From positions 310,001 through 374,000 of the forward strand of contig NZ_VSZO01000053.1 in assembly GCF_008312935.1 (NCBI RefSeq): 64,000 bases of DNA, written 5' to 3'. Of this stretch, positions 48,155-57,321 are shown piece after piece. Source of the stretch: Roseiconus lacunae (GTDB taxonomy: Bacteria; Planctomycetota; Planctomycetia; Pirellulales; Pirellulaceae). Within the stretch, counting starts at the first letter, position 1. Each line of letters begins with the position of its first letter. The position numbers and the translations under genes were made by a program. Under the pieces are notes generated by a model. That model saw only the letters and a program-made list of their open reading frames with translations, did not search any database and was not told where the DNA came from.

Positions 48155-48952
48155 TCAAGTATTGACTTGGCCGGTCGGGAATTCGGTTCGTTCGACTCGC
48201 CAGATTGCAGCGAGGAGTAAGACCGCTGTCATGACGGTCAGCATCAACAGGTGCGTTGATACGGGTTCATTTCCAAAAATGTTTTCCGCTCGACTGCGAG
48301 CCTCTTCCCATTGCATCCAGTCTGCCAGTAGACCGCGCAGTCGATAATTGATTGTCAGTTTATTGACGAGCGCTGGAATAAATGAGGCGACGAACTCCAC
48401 TGCCATCGTGTAAACCACGGCCGCGACCATCGTGCGGCGATAGAACAAACAGCCGATTAACAGGTACAACGCCGCATGGGCAACGCACGACAGGACACAA
48501 AGTTTGGCCAAGACCCACCAAAGCTCGTTGCCGATCTCCGTCCCGACGACACAGCAACTGATCGTTAACGCCGTCAGGGTAGAGGTCAAAGTCCAGATGA
48601 CGGCGGCGAGATACTTGCCGACCAACACAGACCATCTACCGTGAGTTCGCACCGTCAGATACACCCATGTCTGACCCTCGATTTCGGTACTGATGGCGGG
48701 CGCTGCCCAAAGTAGCAAACCTAGCAAGCACGACACTTCGGTGATCAAGACGTACATCGCCATCCCAAAGGGCTGGATCATCTCCTGGGGATCGTAACGC
48801 TCGCCAAGGTCAAGTTGGATGTTGACCAACATCGCTGTCACTACGGCAATGGGGAAGGCGACAAGGACAACCCACGTCGCAATCCTACCCCACGTCATCG
48901 CACGTCGCAATTCGAACCATAGGACATCGAGCGGAGTGCTTATCGTGTTCAT
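48155..48952 (-). CDS. ABC-2 type transporter permease
   Basis: 265 residues with six membrane segments (for example IATWVVLVAFPIAVVTAML, MYVLITEVSCLLGLLLW, YLAAVIWTLTSTLTALTIS, LLMLTVMTAVLLLAAIW). The loop EIEGQTWVYLTVRTHGRW and the absence of an ATPase domain fit ABC-2 permeases. Fourth and last gene of an overlapping operon; it overlaps its ATPase by 4 bases, which supports pairing with the 315-residue ATPase. Substrate unknown. Confidence 0.85.
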   Translation of the reverse strand: MNTISTPLDVLWFELRRAMTWGRIATWVVLVAFPIAVVTAMLVNIQLDLGERYDPQEMIQPFGMAMYVLITEVSCLLGLLLWAAPAISTEIEGQTWVYLTVRTHGRWSVLVGKYLAAVIWTLTSTLTALTISCCVVGTEIGNELWWVLAKLCVLSCVAHAALYLLIGCLFYRRTMVAAVVYTMAVEFVASFIPALVNKLTINYRLRGLLADWMQWEEARSRAENIFGNEPVSTHLLMLTVMTAVLLLAAIWRVERTEFPTGQVNT

Positions 48953-49896
48953 CCGGCTTCTCCCCGATGGTGTCTCAGCAACGAGTCGAACAATGCATCG
49001 AGCTCGCCATCGGACGAACGAATGGTTTGTACTTCTAAGTTATCGGCGATGACCCAACCCGGAAGTTGACGATACAGTTCGGCTGAATCGCGAACCGCCA
49101 GCTTCAATTCACGCGGATTCTGAGTCAGAGAAAGCGATTCGATCCACGGCACGCCGGCCAACCGATGGAGTAGCTTTTCGACGTTCGGACCGGCAATTCG
49201 AATCTGTTGACTGGTGCCGGCTAAGATGCATTCAATTTCGTTGAGGTTACCCAAGGCTAGCAATCGTCCACCATGGATCAACAGGAATGAATTGGTCACT
49301 GCCTCGATTTCATGCAGCACATGACTGGCAAACAACAGACCGCGCCCCTCGGCACGCCATTGTTTCAAGATTGTCGTCATTTCCGAACGACCGATTGGGT
49401 CCAAGCCGTTATAGGGTTCATCGAGGATTAGTAATTGTGGTCGATGGGCGATCGCTTGGGCCAACTTGGTTCGTTGCCGCATGCCAAGTGAATACGTCCC
49501 CATCGGACGGTTCATCGACTTGGTCATCCCAACCATCTCTAACGCTTCGAGTGCGAGCCGTTTCGATTCGGCACGACTAAATCCATGGAGCCGAACTTGG
49601 AATCGAACCCATTCGGCGGCCGAAACGTTGGGATACAGCACATCCGATGCGGGGCAGAGCCCGACATGACGAAGTAAGCTGCGGTTCTTCGTCGGTGCTT
49701 TTCCAAAGACTTCGACGGTTCCAATCGTAGGACGGAAATGTCCAATCAACAGGTTGATCAACGTTGTTTTTCCCGACCCGTTGGGGCCGATCAGCCCGTA
49801 GGAATCGGTCGGCAACTCGGTAACCAAATCGTTGACACCGATAACGTTCCCGTAAAGTTTGGTCACGTGGTCGAGGCGGATCATGGAGTCAGACAC
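48949..49896 (-). CDS. ABC transporter ATP-binding protein (second pair)
   Basis: 315 residues. Walker A GPNGSGKTT at 37-45, signature YSLGMRQRTKLAQAI, Walker B LLILDEPYNGLD and switch His in ASHVLHEIEAV. A C-terminal ~90-residue extension follows the nucleotide domain, as in the CcmA/NosF/Ybh-type exporter ATPases. It overlaps the upstream permease gene by 8 bases and the downstream one by 4. The Walker B has YNGLD instead of the more usual TxGLD. Confidence 0.92.
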   Translation of the reverse strand: MSDSMIRLDHVTKLYGNVIGVNDLVTELPTDSYGLIGPNGSGKTTLINLLIGHFRPTIGTVEVFGKAPTKNRSLLRHVGLCPASDVLYPNVSAAEWVRFQVRLHGFSRAESKRLALEALEMVGMTKSMNRPMGTYSLGMRQRTKLAQAIAHRPQLLILDEPYNGLDPIGRSEMTTILKQWRAEGRGLLFASHVLHEIEAVTNSFLLIHGGRLLALGNLNEIECILAGTSQQIRIAGPNVEKLLHRLAGVPWIESLSLTQNPRELKLAVRDSAELYRQLPGWVIADNLEVQTIRSSDGELDALFDSLLRHHRGEAG

Positions 49897-50884
49897 TTAG
49901 CCGCCCCTTGATGCGTCGGTGGATTAGAAACAGACCGATGATGGTGATCGCGGTCAGCACGATTGCCGAAGGCCAAACACTTCCCGCCGTCCGGTCGACC
50001 CCGAAGATCCATGCCTCGACTTTCCCCAACATGTGAAACGGCGATAAAGGTCTCCAGCGATCTAGGTCAACGCCCATGCTCTCCCAATCGATCGGACCGC
50101 GTTGTCGTCGACGCGGCGGACGCTCGGATTGCATTTGCGAGAACGTCAGGAATTGATACGCCACAATTCCCATCACCCACGTGGCGAACCAAGCAAACGT
50201 GGCATAGCGGCTTTCTGAGGTGAACGAGGAGTAAAGAATCGCGAGCATCGTGGTCGGAACCAACAGTACGACCGACGCTGCGAAGATCCGAAAGGGGATG
50301 TCAATCGTTTCCGCAACAACCGAGAGATCTGGAGACAGCAAGATCCCCAGAACGTAAAGCAGCAACGCCGGCAGTGTCACCACGGCGACTAGGAAGTACC
50401 AAATCACCGACGACTTTCCGATGATGTATTGCAGCGGCGTCAGGGGGCGGGAAAAGTACATCAAATACGCCTTGGTGCGCAAGTCATACGAGACCAGCAG
50501 AGGCGCGATCATCCCGATTAAAGCCACCATCGCGAACAGTTGTGGGAATCGAAAATAGGTCAAAATCAAAATCGACCACACCTCGTGTCGAGCAGCCTCG
50601 TGATCCTGCAAGATCGCATTACCCAGATCGGGACGCCCCAGCGGCTGACTGACGAAGCCGACGATCATTCGCTGTAAGCCTGGCTCGGTTGAAGAGTATT
50701 CAAAAGCGAAAATCCCGAATGCCGGAACGAGCACGGGGAGCCAAGCGAGCACCAGCATCAGACGCAGCCAACGTCGCTTCATGATCAGCGAAATGCCACC
50801 TCGAGCGACGACAACCGGACGCCATAAATGACGTGTCCGATCTCCGCCCCACGCGCGATACCCTAGCCGATTAAACGCCATCAC
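49889..50884 (-). CDS. ABC-2 type transporter permease (first pair)
   Basis: 331 residues with about six membrane segments, starting with LRLMLVLAWLPVLVPAFGIF after a ~35-residue cytoplasmic start. A large extracytoplasmic loop follows (STEPGLQRMIVGFVSQPLGR), then segments such as LFAMVALIGMIAPLLVSYD with the RTKAYLMYFSRPLTPLQY loop that contacts the ATPase in this family. Second gene of the operon; it overlaps the first ATPase by 4 bases. Substrate unknown. Confidence 0.85.
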   Translation of the reverse strand: MMAFNRLGYRAWGGDRTRHLWRPVVVARGGISLIMKRRWLRLMLVLAWLPVLVPAFGIFAFEYSSTEPGLQRMIVGFVSQPLGRPDLGNAILQDHEAARHEVWSILILTYFRFPQLFAMVALIGMIAPLLVSYDLRTKAYLMYFSRPLTPLQYIIGKSSVIWYFLVAVVTLPALLLYVLGILLSPDLSVVAETIDIPFRIFAASVVLLVPTTMLAILYSSFTSESRYATFAWFATWVMGIVAYQFLTFSQMQSERPPRRRQRGPIDWESMGVDLDRWRPLSPFHMLGKVEAWIFGVDRTAGSVWPSAIVLTAITIIGLFLIHRRIKGRLSV

Positions 50885-51909
50885 GGTCCTCTACGATCAT
50901 CGGTGCTAGGGCGTTCTAGTGCTGCGATAGGGGCAGTTCGATCGTTTCCCAAATCGCCGGCTTCCGCTTTCGCGATCGTTGCTTCCGCGGCGACTTCAAT
51001 GAAGATCTTCTCCAGCGAATTGACCGCCGGTTCCATTGCTCGAATCGAAGTCTCCGATTGTTCCGCCCACTCCCAAATGAGGTGTGTTTGGTCAGGATTG
51101 ATTCCGGCAATCTTTAATGTCCGCGATTCTTCGTTCCAAACCGACGCGTTCCCTGCCTCGGACGCCACGCGAACGATGTCATTCGGATCGCCGATGATCG
51201 ACAAATGCATTGTTGGCTCGATCGGTCGGCTCAACTTTTCAAGCGAATCGGCCATCCGCAGTTGTCCGTTGACCAAGATCACCACGTGGTCACAAACGGC
51301 CCGGACGTCCGACAGGATATGCGTCGAAAGGATGATTGATTTCGAATGCTTGGCAGCGAGGTTGCGGATTCGTTTCAGCATCGCCAAACGCTGATCGGGA
51401 TCCAGCCCCGTCGTCGGTTCGTCCAAGATCAATAGCCTCGGGTCATGAACTAGCGATTGGGCGAATTTCAGTTTTTGTCGCATCCCGGTCGAGTAAGACT
51501 CGACCTCTCGGTAGCGTTCTTCGCCGAAGCCGCAAAAATCCATCATTTCATGGCTTCGACGCAATGCTTCTTTGCCCGATAGGCCCGACAATTCGGCCAT
51601 CAAACGGACGGATTCGATACCGTCCAATCCTGCGATGTAACAATCATCTTCGGGAAGGTAGCCGATGGAATCTCGAATCAGTTGCCCATCGCGCGGCCAT
51701 TTAAAATCGAGCACGCGTCCGCTACCGGATTGCGTTTTGAGCAGTCCGAGTAAGGCCTTGATCAGGGTGCTTTTGCCTGAACCATTTGGCCCGAGCAGTC
51801 CCGTCACCCCCGGCGGAATCTTAAGCGTCACATCACGCAATGCATCGACAGCACCATAGCGTTTGGTGACATGATCGACTTCGATGATATTTTCAGTATC
51901 GATGATCAT
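50881..51909 (-). CDS. ABC transporter ATP-binding protein (first pair)
   Basis: 342 residues. Walker A GPNGSGKST at 40-48, signature YSTGMRQKLKFAQSL, Walker B LLILDEPTTGLD and switch His in STHILSDVRAV, all intact. A C-terminal regulatory extension of about 100 residues. First gene of four overlapping genes; the promoter should lie just above 51909. Two complete ATPase/permease pairs in one operon suggest two related exporters or a heteromeric one, for example for surface lipids or membrane stress. Confidence 0.93.
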   Translation of the reverse strand: MIIDTENIIEVDHVTKRYGAVDALRDVTLKIPPGVTGLLGPNGSGKSTLIKALLGLLKTQSGSGRVLDFKWPRDGQLIRDSIGYLPEDDCYIAGLDGIESVRLMAELSGLSGKEALRRSHEMMDFCGFGEERYREVESYSTGMRQKLKFAQSLVHDPRLLILDEPTTGLDPDQRLAMLKRIRNLAAKHSKSIILSTHILSDVRAVCDHVVILVNGQLRMADSLEKLSRPIEPTMHLSIIGDPNDIVRVASEAGNASVWNEESRTLKIAGINPDQTHLIWEWAEQSETSIRAMEPAVNSLEKIFIEVAAEATIAKAEAGDLGNDRTAPIAALERPSTDDRRGP

Positions 51910-52332
51910 CCGCCGCGTTGTGAATCTTGGATTGATTCGCCGATCGAATACGTCGCACGAATTGACTTCGAGACCCGATGCGTGCGCACCAAGCCGCCGT
52001 TTGCCAAATCCAGAGAAGATGTAGGAACGACCGCACCTCGCTAGCCGTTGAAGTACAGATCTTATCCGACGTTTGACGAGGTTTAGAGATTACCCAATCT
52101 CAGTGATGTGTGCCTTCTCGAATCAAAACGAATGTTTCAGGGTATGGGTATCTCGCTGGCATCGCATCGATCTTGGTATGACCGAACGCAAAATTTTCCC
52201 TGTTCCAATTTTCATTGGCGATGAGCCGTCTGGCGTTCGTGACGGTTCTTTGAAATAGCGGGCGCTAACGCTGGGCTGTCCGAAACTTGCGATTGAGTCA
52301 CGAAACCTGATTGATCGGATTCGATCGTTAGT
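51910..52332. other. Intergenic region, 423 bases
   Basis: Upstream of the ABC operon and downstream of the DUF2513 gene. Around 52222-52280 there is a diverged stretch (GAGCCGTCTGGCGTTCGTGA, then GGCGCTAACGC) resembling the dispersed repeat. No gene seen. Confidence 0.45.
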
Positions 52333-52599
52333 TCAACGCGTCGAACGTGTCGTGTGCAAGCCTTTGGCACGCAGTTCTTCGAGATAGTCGTAGCCCTTCC
52401 AAGTCAGAACGAGGGGACCTTTGTTGGCGAGTGTTTCGGCACCGAGTTCGACGAATCCAGCGTCGGCAACTAAGAACAAGTGGGTGACCACGTGGTCGCG
52501 CTCATAGCCTTCGATTTGAATCGATCCTTTAAAGAGTCTCGCGCCTTTTTCTTCGACAAATTCCAACAGCTTGCGAACCAGGTACATGTCTCGCTTCAT
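52333..52599 (-). CDS. DUF2513 domain-containing protein
   Basis: 88 residues from the ATG at 52599, which gives the family's usual start MKRDMYLVRKLLEFVEE; a GTG at 52614 would add five residues. It ends in LTWKGYDYLEELRAKG, the LTW-G-(H/Y)-(E/D)-(F/Y)-L motif of DUF2513, and carries the central HVVTHLFLVADAGFVE. The fold is probably a small winged helix; the family's role is unknown and it is often found near prophages and mobile elements. Single gene on the minus strand. Confidence 0.75.
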   Translation of the reverse strand: MKRDMYLVRKLLEFVEEKGARLFKGSIQIEGYERDHVVTHLFLVADAGFVELGAETLANKGPLVLTWKGYDYLEELRAKGLHTTRSTR

Positions 52600-53038
52600 G
52601 AATTCGACAACCACGCAATGAGAATCGAAGGACCGGAGAGATCGGAATACGTGTTGCCGAATGCAACACCGCCTTGCCTATCGGCATGTTAAAGGATGAA
52701 GGTTGGTCGGAACGATCGGATCAGGCAAGGAGTTCGATCTCGATGTCATTGGGATCGCTTGGGCCAAGTTTTCCGATAAGTCGTTTCCTGGCGGAGTTAA
52801 TGCGTTTTTGGTCTGGGTAGTCACTGCGGGCAACACCAATTGTGGCTGGCAACGGTGCTCGCTTCGGATCAACCCGCACGACCGGTATCGCAGCATCGCC
52901 CATCGTCATTGGTCGATACCGCACACCGTTTGAGCTCAATGGAATCTTCACGACCGACGATGAGTGTATCGAAACGGAAGCGTCAATCCTGATTGACGCC
53001 GATGCCCTCAGCAATCAATTTTGACCAAGGACGGTCGG
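52600..53038. other. Intergenic region, 439 bases, with weak open frames
   Basis: Two overlapping open frames exist on opposite strands (minus 52721-53014, plus 52842-53024); neither has a family I know or a clear ribosome binding site, and they cannot both be coding. The plus-strand one would overlap the TTG alternative start of the GMC gene. I leave both uncalled. Confidence 0.35.
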
Positions 53039-55426
53039 ATGGATCATTTCTTCCCTTTGGAAGAGCTGTCGAGAATTAGCGATGCCGCCGTGGAAGTGAA
53101 TCGACGCGATGCGCATAAAGCCGCATTAGCAGGGGGTCTGTTGCCGTTCTCGATTTTCCCGGACGCGCTCTTTGGCAACGGCAAAGCGAACTGTCCACTT
53201 CAGACAATTCGGGAAAAACGGTTCGATACGTTGGTCGCAATTCTGGCCGCACAGATCGATGCGTTGTGGTGCGGCCGTCAAGGTGATTGTGCCCGAGCCG
53301 TCGCGTGCGATGTTCTTACGTACGCGTCGCATCTGCCGTGGCGGATGCAACAAGGGATGAACGTTGCTCTGCTGTGGCTGGAATATTACAGCGTCAAGCA
53401 TACCGGGACAAAGCTGTCCAATCATCGACCATCTGACGTCCGCAGGGTTCTTAACCAGGGCGAAACCCGGCGTACATCGCACTCGCCGCCATTGATCTGT
53501 TGGGACGACGATCATCTATTGCACATGGCCGCCGCCGGACTTGCCATGGTCGGTCGATTGGTAATTCACTCGCGAACGCCGGCCCGAGAATTAATCGGAC
53601 TCGGTTGGAGCGAAGAGTGCCAGGACGCCAGTAATTTGGTTTCGATTCCGGCACCGCCACAAGCCGACCTTAACGAGCACTATGACGTCGTGATCATTGG
53701 TAGCGGTGCCGGCGGGGCGACAATGGCGGCACGCCTGACCGCAGAAGGTAAAAAAGTCTTGATCGTCGATTACGGCGATTATGTCAGTCCGGATGCGTTG
53801 ATTCAAAAGCAACGGCGGCCGGATGGCTCGGTGCAACTCTCGCCGCCACGGAGCGACGAGGTGCTCTATCGTCTTTACAAAGACGCCGGCGCACAGATTA
53901 GCGGTGGGCTGGGAAAGGTCCACAGCAAGCTCGAATTGATCATGCCAAATCGGCGAAAGCGGATACCCGTTCGTCAAACGATCAATATCTGTCAAGCGAA
54001 AGTGTTTGGTGGCGGGCCGTATGTCAATAATGCCATCCACCTTCCGATCAAACGCGAAGTCTACGAGACGAATTGGGCCGGTCGGCAACCTGTCGGTGTC
54101 GATTACGATTCACTGTTGGCGATCATGAACACCGTCAACGCCGAATTGGGAGTCAATACAGATGTGACCGATCAGCAAATCAGTGATCGTAGTTTGCGCT
54201 TTGCAGAAGGGTGTCGACTCATCGGCGAGCATCCCGAACCGTTGCCCGTATCGATTCGCAAAGACTGCAGCGGGTGCGGAAGCGACAATTCCGTTGACAG
54301 TTTCGGACATCATGTCGGTGGCGTGCACCCGTATGCTCCCGATCGACCGAATAGTTATCTCGTTCAAGCGATGAACAATGCCAACCCGGTTCGGGTATCG
54401 TATCGAACCGAAGCGACAAACCTGCGATTGGGGCGAAACGAATCTGGCAGTCCGACCGTGACAGGTATCGATGTCGTGCGAAAGGATGAACGCGGTGCCT
54501 GTCATCGGGCTACCGTTAGCGCGAATCAATACGTCGTCGCGTCTGGGTTTGGGCCCACGACCAAGTTGCTTGCTCAGGGACTGAGCCGTTCGGGGCTTCG
54601 GAATCGGCAGATTGGCAAACGGTTTTCGGCCAACGTGGGTACGGCCGTCTATGCGATGTTTGAGAAGCCGATTTGGCCAGCCGGATCGGCGCGGCCCGAA
54701 CCCGGGGTGACGCAGTGTTACATCGTCGAGGGGAGGTCGATCGAAGAGAACGGTCGTGTGGTCGAAGAACCGGCGCTTGAAAACTGGTTTCACTTTCCTG
54801 GCACGGTAGCGTTAGCGTTGACCGGTTGGTTCCAACACTTTGCCTGCGCGATGCGGAAATTCAATCATTTGTCGATGGCGGGAATTGTCGTTCCGACGAA
54901 GGTCCGAGATTGCAATTACATCGACGCTTGTGGCAACGTGCACTTGTCGCTTGATTGCGACGAGTTCGACTTGCTGTTGCGGGGGATGAAACGGATCGCT
55001 CGGATCTATTTTGCCGCAGCGACCCCGGATGATCCTGTGACGTTGTATTTACCGACCAAGGCGATGCTGATGCGGAACGGTTGTCCGGCCACGATTCGTA
55101 ACCTTGATGATTTAGATTGGGCGATCCGTGAAATTCGTAAACGTGGTCCGGCGTTTGTCAACCTACTAACGACGCATGGTCAAGGCGGAACCGCACTTGG
55201 CGATGTCGTCGATCCGGAATCTTTCCTCGTCAAGACCGACGGCGGTGACGTGGATAACTTGACCGTCGCCGACGCATCGCTGTTTCCCGCCGGATGCGAG
55301 ATCAACCCGCAGCTGACGCTCAAGGCATTGGCGAAGCTCTCCGCCGAGAAAGTGCTTGATCGGTTGGGGCTAGAACCGAGTGCCGTGCCGTCGCCTTCGG
55401 ATTACCCGTCCAATGCGTTCGGCTGA
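53039..55426 (+). CDS. Long-form GMC family FAD-dependent oxidoreductase
   Basis: 795 residues from the ATG at 53039, preceded by AAGGA seven bases upstream; a TTG at 53021 would add six. The N-terminal ~200 residues are a helical extension of the kind seen in long-chain alcohol oxidases. The FAD-binding site follows: VVIIGSGAGGATMAARLTAE with GxGxxG at 221-226 and a following D in VDYGD. Near the C-terminus the GMC pattern is intact: His in TTHGQGG (H713), NLTVADASLFP and Asn in GCEINPQLT (N756). In the middle CSGCGSDN replaces the usual multi-Cys stretch. It probably oxidises an alcohol or sterol-like substrate; the acceptor is unknown. No signal peptide. Convergent with the GntP permease. 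Confidence 0.85.
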   Translation: MDHFFPLEELSRISDAAVEVNRRDAHKAALAGGLLPFSIFPDALFGNGKANCPLQTIREKRFDTLVAILAAQIDALWCGRQGDCARAVACDVLTYASHLPWRMQQGMNVALLWLEYYSVKHTGTKLSNHRPSDVRRVLNQGETRRTSHSPPLICWDDDHLLHMAAAGLAMVGRLVIHSRTPARELIGLGWSEECQDASNLVSIPAPPQADLNEHYDVVIIGSGAGGATMAARLTAEGKKVLIVDYGDYVSPDALIQKQRRPDGSVQLSPPRSDEVLYRLYKDAGAQISGGLGKVHSKLELIMPNRRKRIPVRQTINICQAKVFGGGPYVNNAIHLPIKREVYETNWAGRQPVGVDYDSLLAIMNTVNAELGVNTDVTDQQISDRSLRFAEGCRLIGEHPEPLPVSIRKDCSGCGSDNSVDSFGHHVGGVHPYAPDRPNSYLVQAMNNANPVRVSYRTEATNLRLGRNESGSPTVTGIDVVRKDERGACHRATVSANQYVVASGFGPTTKLLAQGLSRSGLRNRQIGKRFSANVGTAVYAMFEKPIWPAGSARPEPGVTQCYIVEGRSIEENGRVVEEPALENWFHFPGTVALALTGWFQHFACAMRKFNHLSMAGIVVPTKVRDCNYIDACGNVHLSLDCDEFDLLLRGMKRIARIYFAAATPDDPVTLYLPTKAMLMRNGCPATIRNLDDLDWAIREIRKRGPAFVNLLTTHGQGGTALGDVVDPESFLVKTDGGDVDNLTVADASLFPAGCEINPQLTLKALAKLSAEKVLDRLGLEPSAVPSPSDYPSNAFG

Positions 55427-55482
55427 TTCAACAATGGCGTTCGGCAGTATCAAAAATCTGCACTCGGCAAACCGCAGAATTG

Positions 55483-56961
55483 CTAGACCGCCGGGACCAA
55501 CCAGGCAGCGAGGACGGTCACCAGCAGCGCTGACAATCCCATCGCGGTGCTCATCGGTGAGATGACTTTCAAGCCTTCCGATTCAGTCATCCCGCTCATT
55601 CGCGTGATCACCCAAAAGGCACTATCGGTCATCCAGGAAACCGGTTTGCTTCCCGCCCCGATCGCCATTGCCAAGTAAACGGGATGGAAAGGCAAGTTTT
55701 CGCTCGTGGCGAACCCTTGCAACACTCCGGCGGCGGTGATCATCGCCACCGTCGCCGATCCCTGTAACGTGCGGATCGCGGTTGTGACTAAAAATGCGAC
55801 CGGTAGCAACACCAGACCAGCGTTTGTATCGACGAGGTCACTGACGGCGGTCGCGATCCCGGCAAAGTAAAGCATCTTCCCAAACGCACCACCTGCGGCG
55901 GTGATCAGGATGATGTTGCCGGCCGAAGCCAGCGAGCGACTAACCAAGCTTTGTCGACGCTCGGGGGCAACAAAGCGAACCAAATGAAATGCCATCGCCA
56001 ACCCAATTGCGATAGCGATATTTTTATCACCGATAAACAAAAGAGCGTCGGTGATGCCCCCGGTCTCCAGTTTTCCTGCGTCGAGCAGATACCGGATCAC
56101 GCTACCTGCGGTGATCAACACAACGGGGACCATTATCGGCAGCAACGCGGCGATCAAGCCGGGGCCAACCCTGCGGTTTGCCGTCGCAGCAGAATCAAAA
56201 TCAGCATCGTCCGCCCCTGCGTCCGCTTGGTCATCCGGCGTCGACTGCCCTTCGAAGTCGGTCGCGTCGGTCCGCAGCGGTACGTCGACGAAGTGATTGA
56301 TCACTCTCGCCGACGCGAGCGATAGGGTGCTGCTGAGAAAGCCAATCGAGAGCCCTGCGATTAAGACGACGCCGACGTCGATGTGCAATATTTCCGCGAC
56401 TTGCAGAGGTCCCGGTGTTGGCGGAATCAATGAGTGTGCGATCGAACCACCGGCGAGGATGGCAAGGATGAAGAGCACGTAGTTTTTTCCGACCGCCTTA
56501 CGCATCGACCGGGCTAGTGGCACCATCAGGTAAAACACGGTATCAAAAAACACCGGGATGCCGATCACGAACGAACTGAGGGCTAGCGCCTCGGGAGCCC
56601 GTTTGGGGCCGGTGACCGCAAGGATCCGTTGCACGATGGTATTCGCGGCTCCTGATTCGCTGAGCAATCCGCCGATCACGCTGGCTAAGGCAATGAGGAT
56701 GCCGATTCGACCGACGGTGTTGCCGAATTCGGTCGACAGGCGTTTGACAGAGCTACTGTGCGAGAATGACTCAGCTTCTTTGGCGGTGAAGCGTTCCGCC
56801 GCGACTTCTTGTTCGGCGTGTTGCCGCAGTGATTCCGAGTCGGTTAAAGACGCAACGAGCAACCCTGCGAGTAACAGAGTCACAAAGGCATGCAAGCGAA
56901 AACGCAGGATACAGACAAGGACGACGGTAATCGCGAGCGCGACGATCCACCAAATATTCAT
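55483..56961 (-). CDS. GntP family permease (gluconate/organic acid:H+ symporter)
   Basis: 492 residues, about twelve to fourteen membrane segments. Family motifs: GIPVFFDTVFYLMVPL, SLIPPTPGPLQVAEIL and, near the end, TAIRTLQGSATVAMITAAG and GSKPVSWMTDSAFW. GntP-type proteins take up gluconate or related sugar acids with protons. A cytoplasmic loop at about 235-265 is Asp/Ala-rich. No gluconate kinase or regulator is nearby; the convergent GMC oxidoreductase acts on alcohols, so a functional link is only speculative. Starts with MNIWWIVALAITVVLV. Confidence 0.92.
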   Translation of the reverse strand: MNIWWIVALAITVVLVCILRFRLHAFVTLLLAGLLVASLTDSESLRQHAEQEVAAERFTAKEAESFSHSSSVKRLSTEFGNTVGRIGILIALASVIGGLLSESGAANTIVQRILAVTGPKRAPEALALSSFVIGIPVFFDTVFYLMVPLARSMRKAVGKNYVLFILAILAGGSIAHSLIPPTPGPLQVAEILHIDVGVVLIAGLSIGFLSSTLSLASARVINHFVDVPLRTDATDFEGQSTPDDQADAGADDADFDSAATANRRVGPGLIAALLPIMVPVVLITAGSVIRYLLDAGKLETGGITDALLFIGDKNIAIAIGLAMAFHLVRFVAPERRQSLVSRSLASAGNIILITAAGGAFGKMLYFAGIATAVSDLVDTNAGLVLLPVAFLVTTAIRTLQGSATVAMITAAGVLQGFATSENLPFHPVYLAMAIGAGSKPVSWMTDSAFWVITRMSGMTESEGLKVISPMSTAMGLSALLVTVLAAWLVPAV

Positions 56962-57321
56962 CTAGGTTTGTCAGCCGGGGAGCAAATTTGACTGCGGCAA
57001 TCCGTCAATCTGGTCGACAGACCGAAAGAGGCGTAGATTATGCGAGCCAGAAACTTAGCAGATTTGGGAGACAGGCGTGGTCGTCGTCCCCCAAGTCAGT
57101 CATTTGTAAGCTACAAAGGAATTTGTCCTTCGACCTCCGCGGCTCGATTGCCGAATAGGGGTTGAGTCAGAAGAGTCTTGGAACGTGTACGAGATCGCGG
57201 AATTTGATCTCGACCTCCAATGCTTTTCTTCCGATGCTGCGTCGCGAATGAAGGCAAGATCCGTGAGCCAGAGGGCGGACGGATTCAATTTCGATCCTCA
57301 CACCACCGGTCAATCAGTCCC
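56962..57321. other. Intergenic region upstream of sdhC, 360 bases
   Basis: Holds the promoter region of the sdh genes and, on the other strand, of the GntP gene. If translation started at the ATG at 57220 instead of the GTG at 57322, 102 bases of it would be coding. I see no clear operator or riboswitch. Confidence 0.4.

Noticed and set aside
47534-48158. Two overlapping minus-strand frames of ~195 codons opposite the PEP-CTERM gene
   Set aside because: The plus strand has a signal peptide and a PEP-CTERM motif; the minus frames have neither and overlap each other.
52721-53024. Opposing open frames before the GMC gene (minus 52721-53014, plus 52842-53024)
   Set aside because: Neither has a recognised family or clear ribosome binding site, and they overlap on opposite strands.
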